A DNA stretch of 64,000 nucleotides, taken from Dysidea avara. Lineage: Eukaryota > Porifera > Demospongiae > Dictyoceratida > Dysideidae. The DNA lies in the NCBI RefSeq assembly GCF_963678975.1, contig NC_089276.1:6411098-6475097 (forward strand), written 5' to 3'. The translations under genes and the position numbers were made by a program. The notes beneath the pieces were generated by a model. The model had not been told where the DNA came from and did not search any database. It saw only the letters and a list, made by a program, of their open reading frames with translations. Of this stretch, positions 34,747-49,200 are shown piece by piece (the stretch's first letter is position 1; each line of letters opens with the position of its first letter).

Positions 34747-36753
34747 ATGTCAAGAGGTAACAATCATGTTATAATGGTGCAGCCTGTTCCAGACTTATCC
34801 ACAATGGCTGTGTTGCCAGTGGAGCAGAATGGAGACCATCCCAAACCACTTTCACCGTACGAGCAACAGTTACATCTACTAGAGCATGATCCACGACTCA
34901 GCAAAGAAATCTTACTGGGAAAAAGAATACGATTTTACAACATCAAAGGAACTATAGGCACAGGAAATTTCTCCAAAGTACGTTTGGGAGTTCATATTCT
35001 TACCAAAGGTAGAGAAGAATTTATCAGTTTGCAGTAGTAATTTTTAAATAATATTTTCAGAAAAAGTTGCTATCAAAATCCTTGACAAATCAAAGATGGA
35101 CGCACGTACAAGAAAGCTTCTTTCCCAAGAGATCCTTTGTATGGAGAGACTGGATCATCCAAACATTATAAGACTTTATGAAGTGATTGATTCACTGCCA
35201 AAAATGCATATCATTTTGGAATATGCTCCTGGAGGTGAGCTGTTTGAATGTATATCCAAGGATGGACCCTACTCAGAAGACAACGCAAGACCAATTTTTG
35301 CTCAAGTAATATCAGCCGTTCAACACATGGTAAGTCTACACTATGTATGGGCTGTTATTGTAATTGTAGTATGTAGTTCAATAAAGTATGTTAATGGGGT
35401 TACACACAAAGTGCAGTTGTGCCAAGTTGATGTAAGGTCTTGAGTTATGTCTTTTGAACTGAAAACATTTTGTCTGCATAGAAATGATTTAAGATTAAAT
35501 TTAATCCTGCTGACTTAACATTACAAAATATTTTAAATTTTTGCAAGTACATAATATAATTGTCTACTAATGTATATACAAGCGGATGCCATTTGCCTAA
35601 GGGTGCATGGTTTAGTGCCAATTAAACTATAAGAATGAAGTTACCCGTAGTTTCTATAAGCACTTTGTCTATGGTAGTTGTTACATCAGATAGTTAATGT
35701 GTTTATACAGTGTGGGTTTGGCCCAGTCATTCTCCCACAGCCTACACAAAGTCAAGTGACTTATGATAGCTGTGGGCTGGAGCTTATGTAAGCTGGGCAT
35801 GTTTGGGCCAGCTCGTCTGCCAGAGTGTCTGGGAAAGTTGTCAGACGAAATTTTATCTGTCAAACTACCTTATTAATCACGCACACCTGTGCATATTGTG
35901 AATTCATGTGACCAAATCATTTTGCTATCATATACGTAGGTGCTTATGTGTGCATAGCATGTGTATATGTATAAAAATAAACTTCTATCTTTTTATTGAG
36001 AACTTCACTTTTCTACAGCACAAAAATGGTGTCATACATCGAGATCTTAAGGCAGAGAATGTTCTATTTGCACAAGATGGCACAGTAAAGGTTGGAGATT
36101 TTGGGTTCAGCACACTGTCCCATGCACATGAACTACTCAACACATTCTGTGGGTCACCACCGTATGCTGCTCCAGAATTATTCCAGGACAAACAATATGT
36201 TGGAACAAAAGTGGACATTTGGGCACTAGGGATTCTACTGTACTTCATGCTTGTTGGAAAGATGCCATTCATCGGAGACACCATACCAGTTTTACAGAAG
36301 TGCATATTGAAGGGACAATATCACATACCATCCCAGCTCTCCACTAATGTACAGACACTAATACGGGGAATGCTTACTCAGAAACCATCTGATCGCTACA
36401 CCATGGATGACATAGTGAACAGTGCTTGGATGGGATGTGCTGTCATCGGCTGTAATGACAGTGGATTGGGCAGCAGCGAGAGCACCTTACGGGAAGGTGT
36501 TGAGATGTTACAAGACCAGCTACAACAGACATTAACTAAACTTGGTGTTCCCTTTGATGACTTGACTGCCTTACAAGAAGACACCCCACGAGACTGTGCT
36601 GCAGGGACCTACAGAATTGTACTACATCAACTACAACGAAAGAAAGCAGAACAGACAACTGTAGCCTGCAATAGTCCCAGCAGTCAGCATCGTAGTAGTG
36701 GAAGTACTGAAGGTCGTCGAACGATCACCAGCAAACTCTGTATAATCTTGTAA
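34747..36753 (+). CDS. NIM1K: Serine/threonine kinase NIM1 (AMPK-related)
   Basis: Coding exons 34747-35008, 35061-35329 and 36019-36753 join in phase to 421 residues, close to human NIM1 (436). Glycine loop GTGNFSKV at 71-78, catalytic lysine in VAIK (K93), HRDLKAEN at 184-191, DFG at 204-206, and activation-loop threonine T219 in LNTFCGSPPYAAPE, the site LKB1 phosphorylates in AMPK-related kinases. The segment TKEKVAIKILDKSKMD and the short C-terminal tail after the kinase domain fit NIM1 rather than MARK or SIK, and I see no UBA domain. The protein ends KLCIIL, a CaaX-like box with leucine last (see findings). The start is the first ATG after the 5' UTR intron; a GTG three bases earlier is not used. 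Confidence 0.93.
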
Positions 36754-36925
36754 ATAATATTGCAACCCGATCACTTTTGTCAATTACCCTGTAGTTGCTA
36801 AATATCTCTGTAAATATATAAATCTATACTAAATATTAAATATATAATGTATGACATTGATTATGGACTGTTGTACCTGTGTATGTGTCTGTTTTGTATG
36901 ACTGTGTGTTATGACATTTGACATT

Positions 36926-38915
36926 TTATTTCTGTTGATCTTTGTCTCTGCTTGTTGTGCTGGATCCAGCCATTGACTGGGCTCGCTGACGTGCCAACTC
37001 CCTTGCTTTGCGTTCACACTGTTTACGATACTTTTCCAGCTCCTGCAAAATTAAGATAAGAATAAAAACGTATTGCCTATGTATATAACCTTAACACCAT
37101 TTGCCATACATGTACTCTAAGGGTGTTTGAGGCAAAGCTCTATATAGATACATGATACATACACTGATTTACCAAGGGTGAAAACAGTCAGCCATTGGCA
37201 CTTTTCTGATCAAAGCAAGATTGCCATCCATTTCCTTTTGGGTCTGACATATTTCAGATCAGCAAAAGCAGCTGGGATGTAGTTTATGTTCATATAATGT
37301 GTTTACAAAAATAAGCTGGAGGGATTATCATGTGAAGACAACTGATTTATTGGCTGACTGACTGATAGACATGTAACACCAACCATCCAGTTCGTTGAGA
37401 TAATTTTGAAAAACTTGTGCTTATATAAAAGGCTTATACAATGTGTGCTATACTATTTTTATTCTTCAACTCATGGAGAAGTTTAAAGTTGGCATGTGTT
37501 TGCATGATCAATGGTTGGTAATGTTTCCCCTACCTGCTATATTAGACCATTCCTCCTACACAATGTTGTAATAACAACTTCTTCGAAGTAATTAAGTGTT
37601 TGTTTAACAATTAAATTTTAATTAAGTGTGCATGAGTATAGTAGGTGTAAGTATGCATCCATAATGTGTGGTTGTGTGTGTGTGTGTGTAGTGAGTGTGT
37701 GCATGTGTGTATGCGTACATGTAAAAGCAAATGTGCATAGTGCATGTCCATATAGCTGTATACACAGTACACAGTAGATGTTATACATCACACATATCTC
37801 ACACACATGTGGTTCCTACTCACTTCATCTTTTTGAGCTCTCATTGAATCAATTGCTGGTTCTTGATACTTGACATCCTTACAAGGATCATCAGGAATGT
37901 GTGACTTGTTTGACGTCTTCTGAAAAGGACAACATTTACATGATTTACACCTCACACACACACACACACGCACGCACACACATGCTATAATCAGTAGAGT
38001 AAATTTTGGTGAGTATAGAGTACAGTTGTGAATGTGTAGGAGATGATCACACAATATTGTGATAGTATAAATGAACCCATTAAAACTATCAAACACTGTG
38101 ATGATGTTCATGCGGGTGCGTAATGTGCAGGTTTCATGACACATAACATGTGATGTACTTCAAGGTGGTAGAATATAATAATACTATCCATGTAAATAAT
38201 TTAAGGTTGAATATTTTGCCAAAGATTTTACAGATCAGCATACAAAAGCTGTACATGGGACCTGTTAATGTGGGCACTTTAGATGAGAACAGCCAAATAC
38301 AGGTACTAGTACTTACATAAGTACACTTCAGCCAACCATGACAAAGTTACAAAATTTAATACCCAATAAACCCAGACACTTGGTGTCCCAAAGTATTCCT
38401 ACTGACCTGGGACAATCAGGGCATAGTCCAGGGTACTATATTACGTAGGTTACACTTATAGAGATGTGTGTATAAGTGCATGCCACTCCATTATGGAAGA
38501 ATAGCTAGTTCAATTGCTGTCTGTATAAATATTGTTATGGTGAAAAACTAAACCAACACTATAATATATATGGACATATGTGACGATAAAATTATATGGA
38601 ATTATAAAATCTGGTTTGAACAAAAAAGTGAAAGTACTGTAAACTTACTAATGGAGGGAAGAAGCCACAATATGATTGTTTCCAAAGATCATATGGATTT
38701 CTGTAAATAAAGAAAAGAATCAATATGTTTTCAATGCATACTACTACACACATACTTTGCACTGATCTTGCTTATATCACCGGCTGGAATTGGTGGAACT
38801 CCTTTAGAGAAATAAATTGATATGCATGTACTGTGTGTGTAGACACACACTATACTAAAACACACTAGACACTAGCCACACACTAGCCACACACTAGCCA
38901 CACACATACACGCAT

Positions 38916-39007
<92 letters not shown>

Positions 39008-40279
39008 GAAAAGAAGAGCATACATAGCCTTTGGTTACTGTGCTATGCCTACTCAGTGAATCAGCACTGGGACACCTGTGCACTACTCAGGTGCTAGGAG
39101 TCATCGCAGGGAAATCCTCCTGGGGCAGGACTAGTAACTCACAGGAGGCTGTACCATGTCTCACAGGTGTTGGCACACACATATATATGCACGCACACAC
39201 AGACACAGTCACATTTAAGTACACATTCTTACCGATTTGCCCTAGAGCATCAGCTCCAGCAGGTACTATTAATGGTTTAGTGTGGTCCATGGACATACTA
39301 CGACTATACAGAGAGAACAGTTACTCATATTACTAGTAGCTGTGCAATGAACAATTGTGAGGTGTCCTGTCAATATGTTTGCATAGTAAAGAATTATCAT
39401 GGACTCCTCAAATCTGTACACACCATATGGTCAGTGATGCATTGGGTAATGTTTGGTGAACATGTGTACATTAAAATTTGGTGGTAAATCATTATTTTGC
39501 ACTGAACAAGTTAGCTATCTAGCCAGACACTGACAATTCAAATGGACTGCAAACTGAAATACACCCTAGCATGGAGCAAAGTACATGTGTATTAGGCAGA
39601 CGCTGTCTTTTTACTGAGCATCAGCTCAACTTGAACATACCACACAGCACACATACCTGGCTGGTGTACCAAATGCAAAGTGACTCAGTAGCTGTTTTGT
39701 CTTGTTAAATAATGTATCTGATTTGGTGCTCACAAACTAAATAGATACAAGTGAAAAGGACACAGAATAAAAATTTACATGGAAGCCAAATGTGCAAATG
39801 AGGTCATGAAGTATACCTTAGCTATGTTTGGGACCTAATTGGCACTATAATGAGGTGGTCTTATTAATGAGGTCATGAAGTATACCTTAGCTATGTTTGG
39901 ACCTACTTGACATAGTCACTATAATGAGGTAAGAGACACCCACTAAATGAGTAGATTATACTCACACAATACCTGCAAATAAGCCCCATTGGTATGGGCA
40001 ATGAACCTCAGTGTCTTGCAGATGATCTTCTTCTTCTCTGGATCAAAATCTTGAAACAGGTCGTACTTGCCGCCAAATATCACTAGAGGTACCAGCAGGG
40101 GATTCAACAGATCCTTGTCCTAGAAGAATCATTTTGAAATAATAACTCAAAAGAGTGAGTCTTCGTCTCACTGGATGGTCATCTCCAAATTTCTTCCATG
40201 CTGCCTGTCGTAGTTTAGCAACAGCTTCAGGAGATTTTACCTTCAACTGAGTCACAATATTATCCAGGTGTTGCTTCAG
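36926..40279 (-). CDS. DYNC2LI1: DYNC2LI1 exons 6-13: C-terminal half
   Basis: Exons: 40172-40279, 39973-40119, 39657-39736, 39233-39303, 38756-38801, 38649-38700, 37824-37919, 36926-37042. All boundaries GT-AG with consistent phase. Exon 7 gives [15 protein letters not shown] and exon 9 [16 protein letters not shown], both close to family signatures. Exon 13 ends in a basic/acidic helix and the stop at 36926-36928. Intron 9 has the 38905-39006 CA repeat. Confidence 0.93.
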
Positions 40280-43200
40280 CTGCAGGGCAAGCAAGAGTTC
40301 ACAGCATTAATGCTTCATAACCACTCAATACAACTATATACATACATGTAAACTTGTTATAAACCCTTTATTCAGGTATCATATAACAGGATAGTTTGAA
40401 ACTTTGGCGAAACACCACTCACTCACCAAATTCTCCAAACTTTCCCGCTACATGGTATTCAGCTGCATGTGGATTATACAGCATTTCCCTTGGTCCCATG
40501 TTTTGTAGTATTACAAATTATAGGCCACTTGATTCTACGGATTCAGAAAAAGTCAGTTGACTCAATTGTTTTGTAGGTACATCCTCGGTTTAGCAGTGGC
40601 TAGAGGAGAGGCCAATGGTTATGCAACACAACTAATGATGTGTGTGATAGTGCAACCAAACATGGTACCAGTGGCTAAAAAAACTATTTTTTACAACTAG
40701 CCCAAATCTGAGATGGGGGGGGGGGGGGGGGTAGTAGTACATATGAACAAAAATTTCTTTGTGTTTGAATTGAATTGCATATTGCGTATATTGTCACAAT
40801 TGTTGTGTAGAAAAATGTCAGTGAAGGGAGGGATTTCAGGAGAGTGTGGGAGCATATTTACCTAGTTGAAACATAATTGTGGCAAGATTGAATCTGGAAG
40901 CAATTTGAGATAAGTGACTGAGACCTGGAACTAGGAAATAGCAAACAAACTTACAGTGATGTACAAGCCAATTCTTCAGATCAAACTATTGTTTTATAAG
41001 AATTATTTTATATCAATAGTGTACTGTGAAAATGACCATAACTATAACTAGTTGCAATTTTAGTGGACAAATGGAAAATTTTTGAAAATGGCAATCTCAA
41101 GACTGGATCTTGAGGTACTTTTAGTCAAATCCCTGTAAACATGTACAGCAAATGTATGTAATTTTTGACTTTACTCTTTTCTGTGGTGCAGATTGCTATT
41201 TAGTATGACTTTTACAACTAGCCAAAAGTCATTTACAACTAGCTTTTTGGCCACAACTAGCCCCTTTTTTTAGCCCCTGCATGGTACTTGTCGTTGATAC
41301 TGATGTTGCAAACAATTTCTCACTGTATTCATAAGAAGGCCACATTATGTGCTGGAAAGAAAGTCCAAGGGTTCTGGGACATATGGCATGGACCTACATA
41401 CTACCAGACCATACAATTTAATACGCATAGATTGAACTTTTTTGTTTCAAGGTCACAAGATGTTTTGATGATCTACCTACTTGTAGGAATTCAAAACTTC
41501 CTATATGTAGTACCTTATGAACCTTACCATAAAAGGAAATATTACATATGAACATGTAATTTGACGTGTACAAAACAAAGTTTATTTATCTGAACACAAC
41601 TATTACCAAACACATTAAGACAACAAGGGGTTCAGGAAGTGCAGCTTGCTGTGTTGTGGCCTCTTGAACAGCATAGAGTAATGTACTTCAATACACAATC
41701 ACAACACAGAATAAAAAGCACTTGATGCCAGAGTTTCAATATCAATATCTTATTATTCGTATTGCCCACCCTTATTAGTCCAGTATGTGTGGCAAAGCTA
41801 GTCATAACTGTGACCATCAAATGTTATTGAGGCACCATTAATAGTGCAATAATCTAATGGTGGTGCTTTCCCTTGACAAGGAACACTAGAATGACCTTCA
41901 GTATCGGCAGTTACCATATAGAGGGAAACTTTGGTGGGGGAAAACTTCGGTGAATTTGGTGATTTGCTACAAATATTCACCAAAGTTTAACCCGCCAATT
42001 ACTCATAGCACCTGAGATTAGCTAAAGATTGAGATCGAATTTGCCAACATCTATTTTGCCAAATGCAATTTAGCTGGCTATTTGCCAAAGTTTACCCTCT
42101 AAATGGTATTGCCAGTAGAACATATTGGTCTGATAATTAACATCAGATAATGATGTATTGACTAGGCTGAAGCTTAAATGACAAGCTTGGCTCATCAGCT
42201 CTCAGACTGTGTTGCTGCTGCTAACAAGTGACCACTAAAGGACACTGTTGTTCTACTAGTATTAGTTGTTGCTATCACACCTTCTAACCAGATGATGTTG
42301 TCGTAGTCAGGCACATTAAAGGTAAATGAATTAGCTGATATTGTAGTTGTTGTGGATTTTGGCACCTTGTAACTGGAAGGTGAGTACGTGGAATCAGATT
42401 TACATTCTCCGGGTACACTTCTGCTTCTTGTAGTTCCTGTAGAAGATTTTACTATTTAACACACTTACAGAATTATCTCTGGTAGGTCAAGTTTTTCCTA
42501 TGCTTGATGTGACAACTTCAATCTGGCTAGCCCTAACTCCCTCATTTGCCACTGCCGTGATACGGTTCCGGGTGCCCCACGTTCCAGCAGCTGTCACAGG
42601 CTCCCCACAGGAATTGAGTTTAAACTCTTTGAAATATGTCATCGGGCACCTTTACAAATACATTGGTGAAAAAATGTCTTGGTAAGGAATTTATTCCCAT
42701 ATTTTAGCAATATTCTATAAAATACTCAGCGCAGGTTGTCTCCTATCTTTTGCCAGCTCATGTGCTATAATAATGTGAGGATGACTGTCTAATATACTGC
42801 CCACGATGCTGTGGCCACTTTGTGGGTACCCAATAAAACTTTAAATGATTTTACTTTGTCCATCAACATGTTAGCTCCAATGGTAGGGGTGAGGGTGATG
42901 TATATGAATGTGCTTCTTGTTTTGAGTCAGAATCCATGGAATCTTGTAGCTTATCACTCTCCTAATCGCTACTTTCTGTAATGAAACCATGCACTCCCTT
43001 CAGAACTGCACCTGCTGCCTCAACCTAAATACGTACCATAGTTTCTAGTTGCACTCCCTTGCAGATATCTAGCTACCATAAAACTCCAGTATAGATATCT
43101 CGGTAAAAATACATTTTTGCATATTATAGATATTTCAGTGATATATGATGTATACTCATGAGAAGTAACAAATTAAAGTTAAAAAAGAGCCAACTCTTTA

Positions 43201-46200
43201 CACTGCTTAGGATGCTTCTGATTCAACCATCTTTCCAATATAATTACGCGTTATAGAACAAATTTCCTTGGGTCAGTCATGAGTTACTTGTATTCGCGTG
43301 GTTCTTGCATCCTCAATGGTTGGTGTATAATGTAAAATATCATTTTGAGTACTTTTAGAAGCGCAATGCAACTGAGTAGCTGTAGTTTTCATTAAATCCT
43401 GTGGTAGTAAAAAAGCATATTATCAAACAGATTGCTGACAACACGAAACACTTTAACTGGTGTGACCAATTTTAGTCTATAACTTCAACTAATCTTTGTG
43501 TCACTCCACTTTCATTGACATCAATAAGTGACTCGTGAATGTCCTGATTTTGACCACTTTACAGCATTCTTCAATGCAGAAAGTCTCCCTTCTTCAACTT
43601 CACAATTAATATTGATGTCTCTATCACGTAGCAAGTCATACAACTGATGGTGAGGTACTTTTCCATTCTCATAGCTAGTAAATACCTTATATGTATCCAT
43701 AGGGTAGGTACTACTGTTAATCATACAAGTCTGCAATGAAAGTAGTCAACTACAGAAGGAAGGTGCCTAACGTCAGTCTGGTGTCGCTGTACACATGAAC
43801 AGTTGGCTATATAATTAGCAAGTAATGAAACAAAATGGTATATTTTGCTTATTGTACTACTCAACTAATATTAAACTTGTAGTGTTTGGCTCCACAGGAG
43901 CTTGCACGTATATAGCTCACAAGCTCTTCTGGTTTCAGCATTATTCTACAGTGCTCCCTTGATTAAATCCGACCCCCTTGGGAACAAGACATGTTCAGAT
44001 AATCAAAAAGTTTGGATAATCAAAGCCCATTCATTTATATACAGAGCGCTGCTCAAATACTCTAATAGAACATGCATCTATTGATAGAGCAGTCATTTCT
44101 AATGTTCAGATAACCAAGTGTTCGGATAATGATAATTGAGGGATATAAGGTAGCTTATCAAATTCTCACCGCTCATGAATCAATGATTTATGAGTTCCCA
44201 TGTATTACACCAGTGTGCCTTCAAAGAATAAACAAAAGCACGTATTGATTTGCTACAGCAACACTCAAGTTGCCAGAAGTTGGGCATTTAATTTTGCTAA
44301 AATCCCACGTTGATACGTGCTTTGCATGCCAAGATACTATGAGTTAAAAGTTGAGTTTTAAAAAGGTGTGCACAAAAAGATACTGCTTAGAAAGAAAAAA
44401 AGTCAACTGTGACACATTGATCTGAACCCACAATCTCCTAAACGCTAGTCAGGCATTCTGCCACTTGAACAGTCTGTGCAGTGATTTTCAAAGGAATGTT
44501 GTTCAAGTTTTCTCTACACCTTGGCCTCCTATGTACTGTAGAGAACGAACAGAAGCATGCATGAACTCATGATAACAATCTTAGAGTAGCCAGATGATGA
44601 CAGCTTGATTATCAGCACTGATTGTGTCGATTCATACTGAGTTTGGTGAGTAAAAAGTGTGATGGTCAGATGGACAGATGGCTTTTTATATAGAAACACT
44701 ATGCTGATTACATCAATACTGATTTAGTCCAATGCAGGTTGTACCCTATGTTTTGAAATAGATTCAACTCAATGTGATATTACAGTGTGAGGACGATTGT
44801 CCAATACACTTCCCACAATACTGTGGCTACTCCATAAAATGTTTTACTGTGTTTGTCATGTACATAAACTTTGCTGCAACTGAACACTGCTCGTTTAAAT
44901 CAGAAATACAATTTAGGGCAAGCAGACTACTATCTCTGCTATGGATGATGTTATAGGAAATATGTCAGCTCTTAACATTTTTTCTTTACCATCCTTTCCA
45001 TGTGGTAGGCACGAGGGATCATTGTCACTGGAGGACTGTGTTGTCTCTGATTATCTATTATCTGTTAAGTTAAGCTTGTTTTCTGATAAACTTTTCTGCA
45101 AAATTGTGAGTCACCTCCTGAAATGGGATGTGGCCAGGTAGCAGAGTTATTATTCAGGTTCCAATAGTTCTTGCGAGTTGACAAATTTAAAGTGGAAGGC
45201 AATTATAGTTTGAAGTTAAAAAATGAATCAATTTGATTGGTCAAAATCCTATGCATGTGATTTTGCTTGTTTTGTTGTCACACAAGAACTATTAGAACCT
45301 GAGTAAGCATGGAAAGAATTGTTAGTAGTGATCATGAACCATGTGACATGTACATACATAGCATTCTCAAAATATCCACAGTTAATGTACAAGTTGTCCA
45401 GACCATTCAGTACCCTGCCTTGCATAACCAGGACAAGATACTGGCCAGTGGGAGAACACACATGAGCACCACTGTAATGTTGCTACAAGAGCATAATAGT
45501 TAGACGGTTTTGCCATGCAAGTCATTAGTCACATTATATTGTATTACATGGTTTCCAGCAATACAAAGCAAATAATTGATTCAGTCAGTCACGATCAAGA
45601 TAAGTCAACAAGCAAAATGAAGAGGCAAGAGAAGACAAAACAACAAAAGATGCTACAAATGTTGCAACTATGATGCCTAATATTATTTTTGTAATGGCCG
45701 ATGACTTACAGTAGGATGGGTTAATTGAACCCAGAACTGCAACTGGTGCCACATCATTTCTAGCTGTACATTCTTGCAGATAAGAAATAATCATCACAAG
45801 TGACTTGCAGAAAATAACACATTCCATTACTGACTTTCCTTGGTCAGTCATGAGTTACAATGTGTATGAAATCAGTTCTTGCATCCTCAAAATATTTTAT
45901 AGTAGTGGATTGCATTGTGTTGTCTATTAACCTGAGCTTAGTTATACCAGTTATGCCGGCTTGTTGGATAAAACTGCTTCAGGTAGCATTGCCATTTTCT
46001 GTAATGTTCCCCAGAAACCACTGAGCCCTCTTCAGAACGATCTGATGCTCTAGATATGCATCCTTGTAGATTTATAAGAAGTGTAATATTAAATTAATAC
46101 GTGTGATGATCCACTGTATACAATCTTACTATAATACATGGCCACAAGTTCTCATGTGTGCTTAATTCTGACAGCTTCTCGCTACTGTAGATATCTCAGA

Positions 46201-49200
46201 TTCTATATATATATATATATACATTTTACACATAATTCAATACTAAGAAGGCTGAGAATCAAATTCAAAGTAAGTTATCTTTGTAAAGTGCTTGCCTAAA
46301 CTTTTGAGGACCTTTCTGATTTGGCAGTCTCTCTAATAAAGTTGGTAATGTCAGTTTTTAGACTCTGCTGGAAGATCTTTACCATGTGTACTTGGATCAT
46401 GAACTTTGCTGAATGACTCTGTATCATGTGAAATACTGAGTGACCTGTGGGGATCAACTGTGCAGGATATAGCCATTCTTATCACTTGTTCCAGACAATA
46501 ACGCATTGAAATTACTATAAACATTATTTGTATCACTATATTATGTAATGTGTAGTATACTAAATACCATAATATTATGTGACCCAATATTGGAATACCA
46601 TTCTTTTAGTCACATGCAAAAATTGCAGGAAAATTCAATTGAAAATTTCAGTATTTTTTTTTTTTTTTGCACTTTGCTGTGAAGTTTCACAACCAAAGCT
46701 CCTTCTGCTAGGAGATATGGGTAATTTTATCATAATATTATCCTGTGGGACACCAATTAACTTGCAAATGGGGTGGTTTGTTCAGGTAATGGAATGGTTA
46801 AAACTAAGTATTAATTTTAGACAATGAAACATGTTATTTAAGGACATGGTAGGGATACAATTATTTGTAAACAAAATGATTTGTCACCATTTATCACACT
46901 TAAATTGGTGCAGGTTGTCTCTGATTGTCTGCCAGCTCATGTGGGTGGCCAACAAAATTTAAAAACTGATTTTACTCCATTTATCACACTCCTGTGGTAG
47001 GTCTTCATGCTTCTTATTTGGAGACTATCTGTTGATCCTCAGCTTGTCCTTACTGGTGGTACCAGCTCATTTGATGGAACTGCACTAGGTAGTGCTGAAA
47101 CGAATAGCAATTTTTACTATTCGAATAGTTGTGAACAAAACGACCAAATACTTCTATTGAAAAAGTACTGAAACCTTTTGTTAGGGAGCAAGGTAAAGCC
47201 TAAAAGCTATTTCTATCTTTTCTAAAATAGAATTTTTACAGCATAGCTACATCACTTCATTCACAATCAAGGCTGGCTTTTCCATCTGAATACAGTGTAC
47301 AAAGTGCTAACGATTATTCAAATAGTGTGTTAATGAATTGAAGTGTCATACCGACCGAATAGTCAAATAACCGAATAATCGTTTCAGCACTAGCACTAGG
47401 TATAATTGCCGCTTTCTCTACTGCTTTCCAGGAAACCACTGAATCCCACCCCTTCAGCACTGCACCTGGTACTTCATCTATATACAGTTAGCAAGCCAGT
47501 CAAAACTGGAATGTAAAATTTGTTGGTTCTTATCTTGGTCTACTTTATAATATATAGAAATTTATTTTCACGTATTTAACATACATATTTAATATCTCCT
47601 CACTGCAATACTCAAACTATATAAACTAAACTTAAGTGACTGTCTCCACAGGAGCTAACATGTAGTTTACAACCTCTTCTGGTTCTATAGCTATACAGAG
47701 CAAAGTGACTTATCAAAACCCCATGGTTTGTATCCAGTAACTTCTTAGATAAAGATGATATAAATGATGTACACAAGTGATGAAACACTGAGATGCTAAG
47801 AATCAAAGTCAAGGTATCTTTGTAACGTGCTAAATTTTTTGATATTGTTCCGGACCCTTTTGATTTGGTAGTCTTTCCAATAAAGCCGGTAACGTGTTTT
47901 AGACTCTGCTAGGAAAATTTTATTGCTACACACAGTCAAGAAATGATTGTCACAAGTGACTTGTAGAAAATCACACAATTCTTTAATGATTTTTCTTGGA
48001 TCAGCCACAAGATCTTTACCATGTATTTGGATCATGTCAAGATCAAACTTTGTTCTTGCATCCTCAATGGCTTTATATAACATGAAGTACTGACTGATCT
48101 GTGGATCAACATACTTTGCATCAATAGAGTGGTTATAGCCATTCTTTTTCAGATAAGTAACTTCAGTTCCATTAAATCCTGTGGCTGCAAAAAAAGCTGA
48201 AGTAACAATATTATCAAATGGATTGCGGATGACGTGAAACACTTTAACCGGTGCGATTGACTTTAGTTGATTATAGATCCGTTCCCAGAATTTTGGCCGG
48301 ACTACTAGTAACTGAGCATTTGTTCCACCTTTCTTGTCTCCAATAACATCAATGTACGAGTCATAAGTACCTTGATATAGGCCATGGATGGCCAGTGTGT
48401 AGCCTTTATGGTGTGCCATACGCAGACCAGAACCTGATGTAGTGACAGACTGCTTCCAAATTGCATTGAAAATGTCTGATTTAGTCCACTGTGGGTTGTC
48501 CCCCATTTTATGGAATAGATTCAGCTCATGTGTTACTACAATGTGAGGGTGGCTGTCCAATATACTGGCAACGATACTGTGGCCACTTTGTGCGTGCCCA
48601 ACAAAAATTAAAAATGATTTTACTCCGTTTATCACACGTTCTGGCAACTCATGTGAGGGTACCTCGTGTGGTGTACCAGAAGGTACTCCTTGTTTTGAGT
48701 GGGAATCCCGACTACCCGTTGAATCTGAGGTTGTCTTTTCCGGCGTCGTCGGCGTGTCCGGGGAAACTGCCCCAGGTGTAATGGCCACTTTCTGCAGTGT
48801 TTCTAACTCTGGTGAGCCCTTACGTGGAGAGTATTTTTCGTCTAGAGTAGGCGAAATTTTAGGAGGTTGATGAGTGTTACTCGAGTACAGCAGCCATACT
48901 AGCAGGAAACATCCCATGGTGAACACCCCTGTAGGAATAGAACTTAAATTGTTTAGCGACATCTTCTTGGTAACGCCCGCCAAATAATAGATATACCATA
49001 GATATACAGACAAGTACCCGGGATTGGAATCATCCGGTTTTTCGTGCCGGATCATTGTTTCCGGAAGTAGCAATATCTTCGAATTTATCGCACAGAAGAC
49101 TAGTTCTACTCTTGTAACTACCTCCTAGAACATTAATAATTAGTTGCCGTGCGCGTGGCAATGGCGGATCCAGGATGGGGCATATCCCCCCCGCCCCCCT

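Noticed and set aside
42500..42685. 61-codon plus-strand frame with [13 protein letters not shown]
   Set aside because: No homology recognised and no splice support; adjacent to pseudogene debris.
43521..43736. 71-codon minus-strand frame
   Set aside because: Lies between sulfotransferase pseudogene fragments with no recognisable domain; likely chance or flanking decay.
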